Positions 62,898 through 64,000 of a stretch of 64,000 nt of DNA are shown in pieces; positions within the stretch are counted from its first letter, which is position 1; every line of letters starts with the position of its first letter. Both the position numbers and the translations under genes were made by a program. The DNA comes from Marinobacterium zhoushanense (GTDB taxonomy: Bacteria; Pseudomonadota; Gammaproteobacteria; Pseudomonadales; Balneatricaceae): the NCBI RefSeq assembly GCF_014641945.1, contig NZ_BMIJ01000001.1:186001-250000 (forward strand), read 5' to 3'. The notes below the pieces were generated by a model. It saw only the letters and a list, made by a program, of their open reading frames with translations. It was not told the DNA's origin and did no database searches.

Positions 62898-63002
62898 CTC
62901 TGCGTCTCCTTCCAGGTTTTGCATGTCCCGCTCTGACGTCGGGTTGGTTCTGCATCTACTCATTTTTGTTGTACCGGATCCGTCACCACTCGACCCGACA
63001 CT

Positions 63003-63029
63003 CGCGGAGCCCAGAAAGGCGGCTCCGCG
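63003..63029 (-). repeat. Intercistronic hairpin between ftsA and ftsZ
   Basis: CGCGGAGCC and GGCTCCGCG form a nine-pair stem directly after the ftsA stop codon. No T-tract follows on the minus strand, so it may modulate message processing or stability between the two genes. Confidence 0.6.
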
Positions 63030-63030
63030 A

Positions 63031-64000
63031 CTAAAAGTTTCCCTGCAACCAGGCCTTCATGCGCCCGAACATATCCGGGAACTGAAAGCTGCTGCGCTCT
63101 TCTACCGGTTGCTGCCGACGCGCCGCCAGCGGCTCCTGCTCAACCGCGCCTATCGACTGTCGAGCGTAGTGCAACAAGCCAATCGCCGTCGCGTAGATCG
63201 AATTGCCGAGCAGATCCTCCATTCCTCTGACCCCCTGCGGTTTCGACAGGCGCACCGGCATATGGAAAATCTCTTCAGCGAGTTCGACCGCTCCCTCCAT
63301 CTTCGAGGTCCCGCCGGTCAACACAATACCGCCAGCAATAAGATCCTCGAATCCGGAGCGTCGGATCTCCGCCTGAATCAGGTTGAACAACTCCTCATAC
63401 CGGGGCTCAACCACCTCAGCCAGCGCTTGACGAGATAGATCGCGAGCCGGTCGATCACCCACGCTGGGTACCTTGATCACTTCGTCGGCACGGGTCAGCT
63501 GAGCCAGCGCACAGGCGTATTTGATCTTCAGCTGCTCGGCGTTGACCGTCGGTGTGCGCAACGCCATCGCAATGTCATTGGTCACCTGGTCACCGGCAAT
63601 CGGTATCACCGCCGTATGACGGATAGCACCATGGGTATAGATGGCAATATCGGTGGTACCACCGCCAATATCGACCATGCAGACCCCGAGGTCGCGCTCA
63701 TCGTCCGTCAGCACCGCCTGGCTGGAAGCCAACTGCTCCAACACCACAGCATCCACCTCCAGTCCACAGCGGCGGATGCACTTCTCGATATTCTGTACCG
63801 AGTTGATCGACCCGGTGACCAGATGTACTTTCGCCTCCAGGCGCACGCCGGACATTCCCAGCGGCTCCTTGATCCCCTCCTGATTATCGATCAGGTACTC
63901 CTGCGGCAGAATATGCAGGATCTTCTGATCTGCCGGAATCGCCACCGCTCGGGCTGCATCGATCACCCGCTCCAGATCGTACTCGTTGACCTCCCGGTCT
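63031..64000 (-). CDS. ftsA: Cell division protein FtsA, C-terminal part (5' truncated by window edge)
   Basis: The frame is open to the window edge, so the true start lies beyond base 64000. The visible 323 residues include [34 protein letters not shown] (1C domain), [15 protein letters not shown] (actin-like phosphate loop), [26 protein letters not shown], and the C-terminal amphipathic membrane helix [12 protein letters not shown]. FtsA anchors FtsZ at the membrane. Confidence 0.97.
   Translation of the reverse strand, partial: DREVNEYDLERVIDAARAVAIPADQKILHILPQEYLIDNQEGIKEPLGMSGVRLEAKVHLVTGSINSVQNIEKCIRRCGLEVDAVVLEQLASSQAVLTDDERDLGVCMVDIGGGTTDIAIYTHGAIRHTAVIPIAGDQVTNDIAMALRTPTVNAEQLKIKYACALAQLTRADEVIKVPSVGDRPARDLSRQALAEVVEPRYEELFNLIQAEIRRSGFEDLIAGGIVLTGGTSKMEGAVELAEEIFHMPVRLSKPQGVRGMEDLLGNSIYATAIGLLHYARQSIGAVEQEPLAARRQQPVEERSSFQFPDMFGRMKAWLQGNF

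Noticed and set aside
1..64000. tRNA genes, rRNA genes, insertion sequences, prophage or CRISPR arrays
   Set aside because: None was recognised when reading both strands; only ffs was found as a stable RNA gene.

Overview
This GC-rich, densely coded window reads as a chromosomal segment of a gammaproteobacterium. Core genes with gammaproteobacterial partners include rpsA, dnaX-ybaB-recR, rnd-ycgL-ycgN, ycjX-ycjF, ffs, ftsA-ftsZ, prc and metE. A hydrogen-sensing hydrogenase, a NosR-like protein, a SulP transporter with rhodanese, and assimilatory nitrite reductase suggest a metabolically flexible, possibly sulfur- or hydrogen-oxidising lineage. No ribosomal RNA, tRNA, phage, insertion sequence or CRISPR array was seen. 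The species cannot be named from the sequence.

Layout. 1-1.2 kb: 3' end of a SulP transporter plus rhodanese. 1.3-6.5 kb: hydrogen-sensing module hupT-hupU-hupV (minus), divergent from hupE, which has a clear sigma-54 promoter. 6.6-13.6 kb: nitrate/nitrite assimilation (nirB-nirD, and a nitrate transporter followed by a PP2C/Ser-Thr-kinase fusion). Both transcription units have a sigma-54 promoter, NtrC-like sites and an attenuator leader with an ANTAR-type AAAGGC hexaloop hairpin. 13.7-18.8 kb: metE, cysQ, an MBL-fold hydrolase, a bestrophin-like channel. 19-21 kb: a NosR-like flavo/iron-sulfur membrane protein. 21.2-22.7 kb: ArsR regulator and old yellow enzyme. 22.7-25.2 kb: a GCS2-like amide ligase overlapping an AstE/aspartoacylase-like hydrolase. 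25.3-32.2 kb: M18 aminopeptidase, FKBP lipoprotein, Prc, a coiled-coil membrane protein, ribosomal protein S1. 32.2-37.1 kb: ycgN, ycgL, rnd, recR, ybaB, dnaX (with programmed frameshift). 37.3-44.8 kb: diguanylate cyclase, DsbA-like and PEBP-like secreted proteins, gamma-carbonic-anhydrase-like protein, aldehyde dehydrogenase plus TPP decarboxylase with a LysR regulator. 44.9-52.9 kb: ffs, ycjX-ycjF, LysE exporter, DUF2058, XRE-cupin regulator, double receiver protein, alanine racemase-RidA with divergent Lrp. 53.1-58.7 kb: sodium:alanine symporter, TlyA and pseudouridine synthase, GGDEF-EAL with a periplasmic partner. 58.9-61.6 kb: RimK-like ATP-grasp ligase divergent from a GNAT-C39 fusion. 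61.7-64 kb: ftsZ and the 3' part of ftsA.

The main functional themes are nitrogen control (sigma-54/NtrC plus antitermination), hydrogen sensing, D/L-alanine use (symporter, racemase, RidA, Lrp, with no dadA), c-di-GMP signalling (two proteins), and amide/peptide-bond chemistry of unknown purpose. The last theme (GCS2-like ligase with AstE-like hydrolase; ATP-grasp ligase with GNAT-C39 protein) is the best candidate for an incompletely described system.
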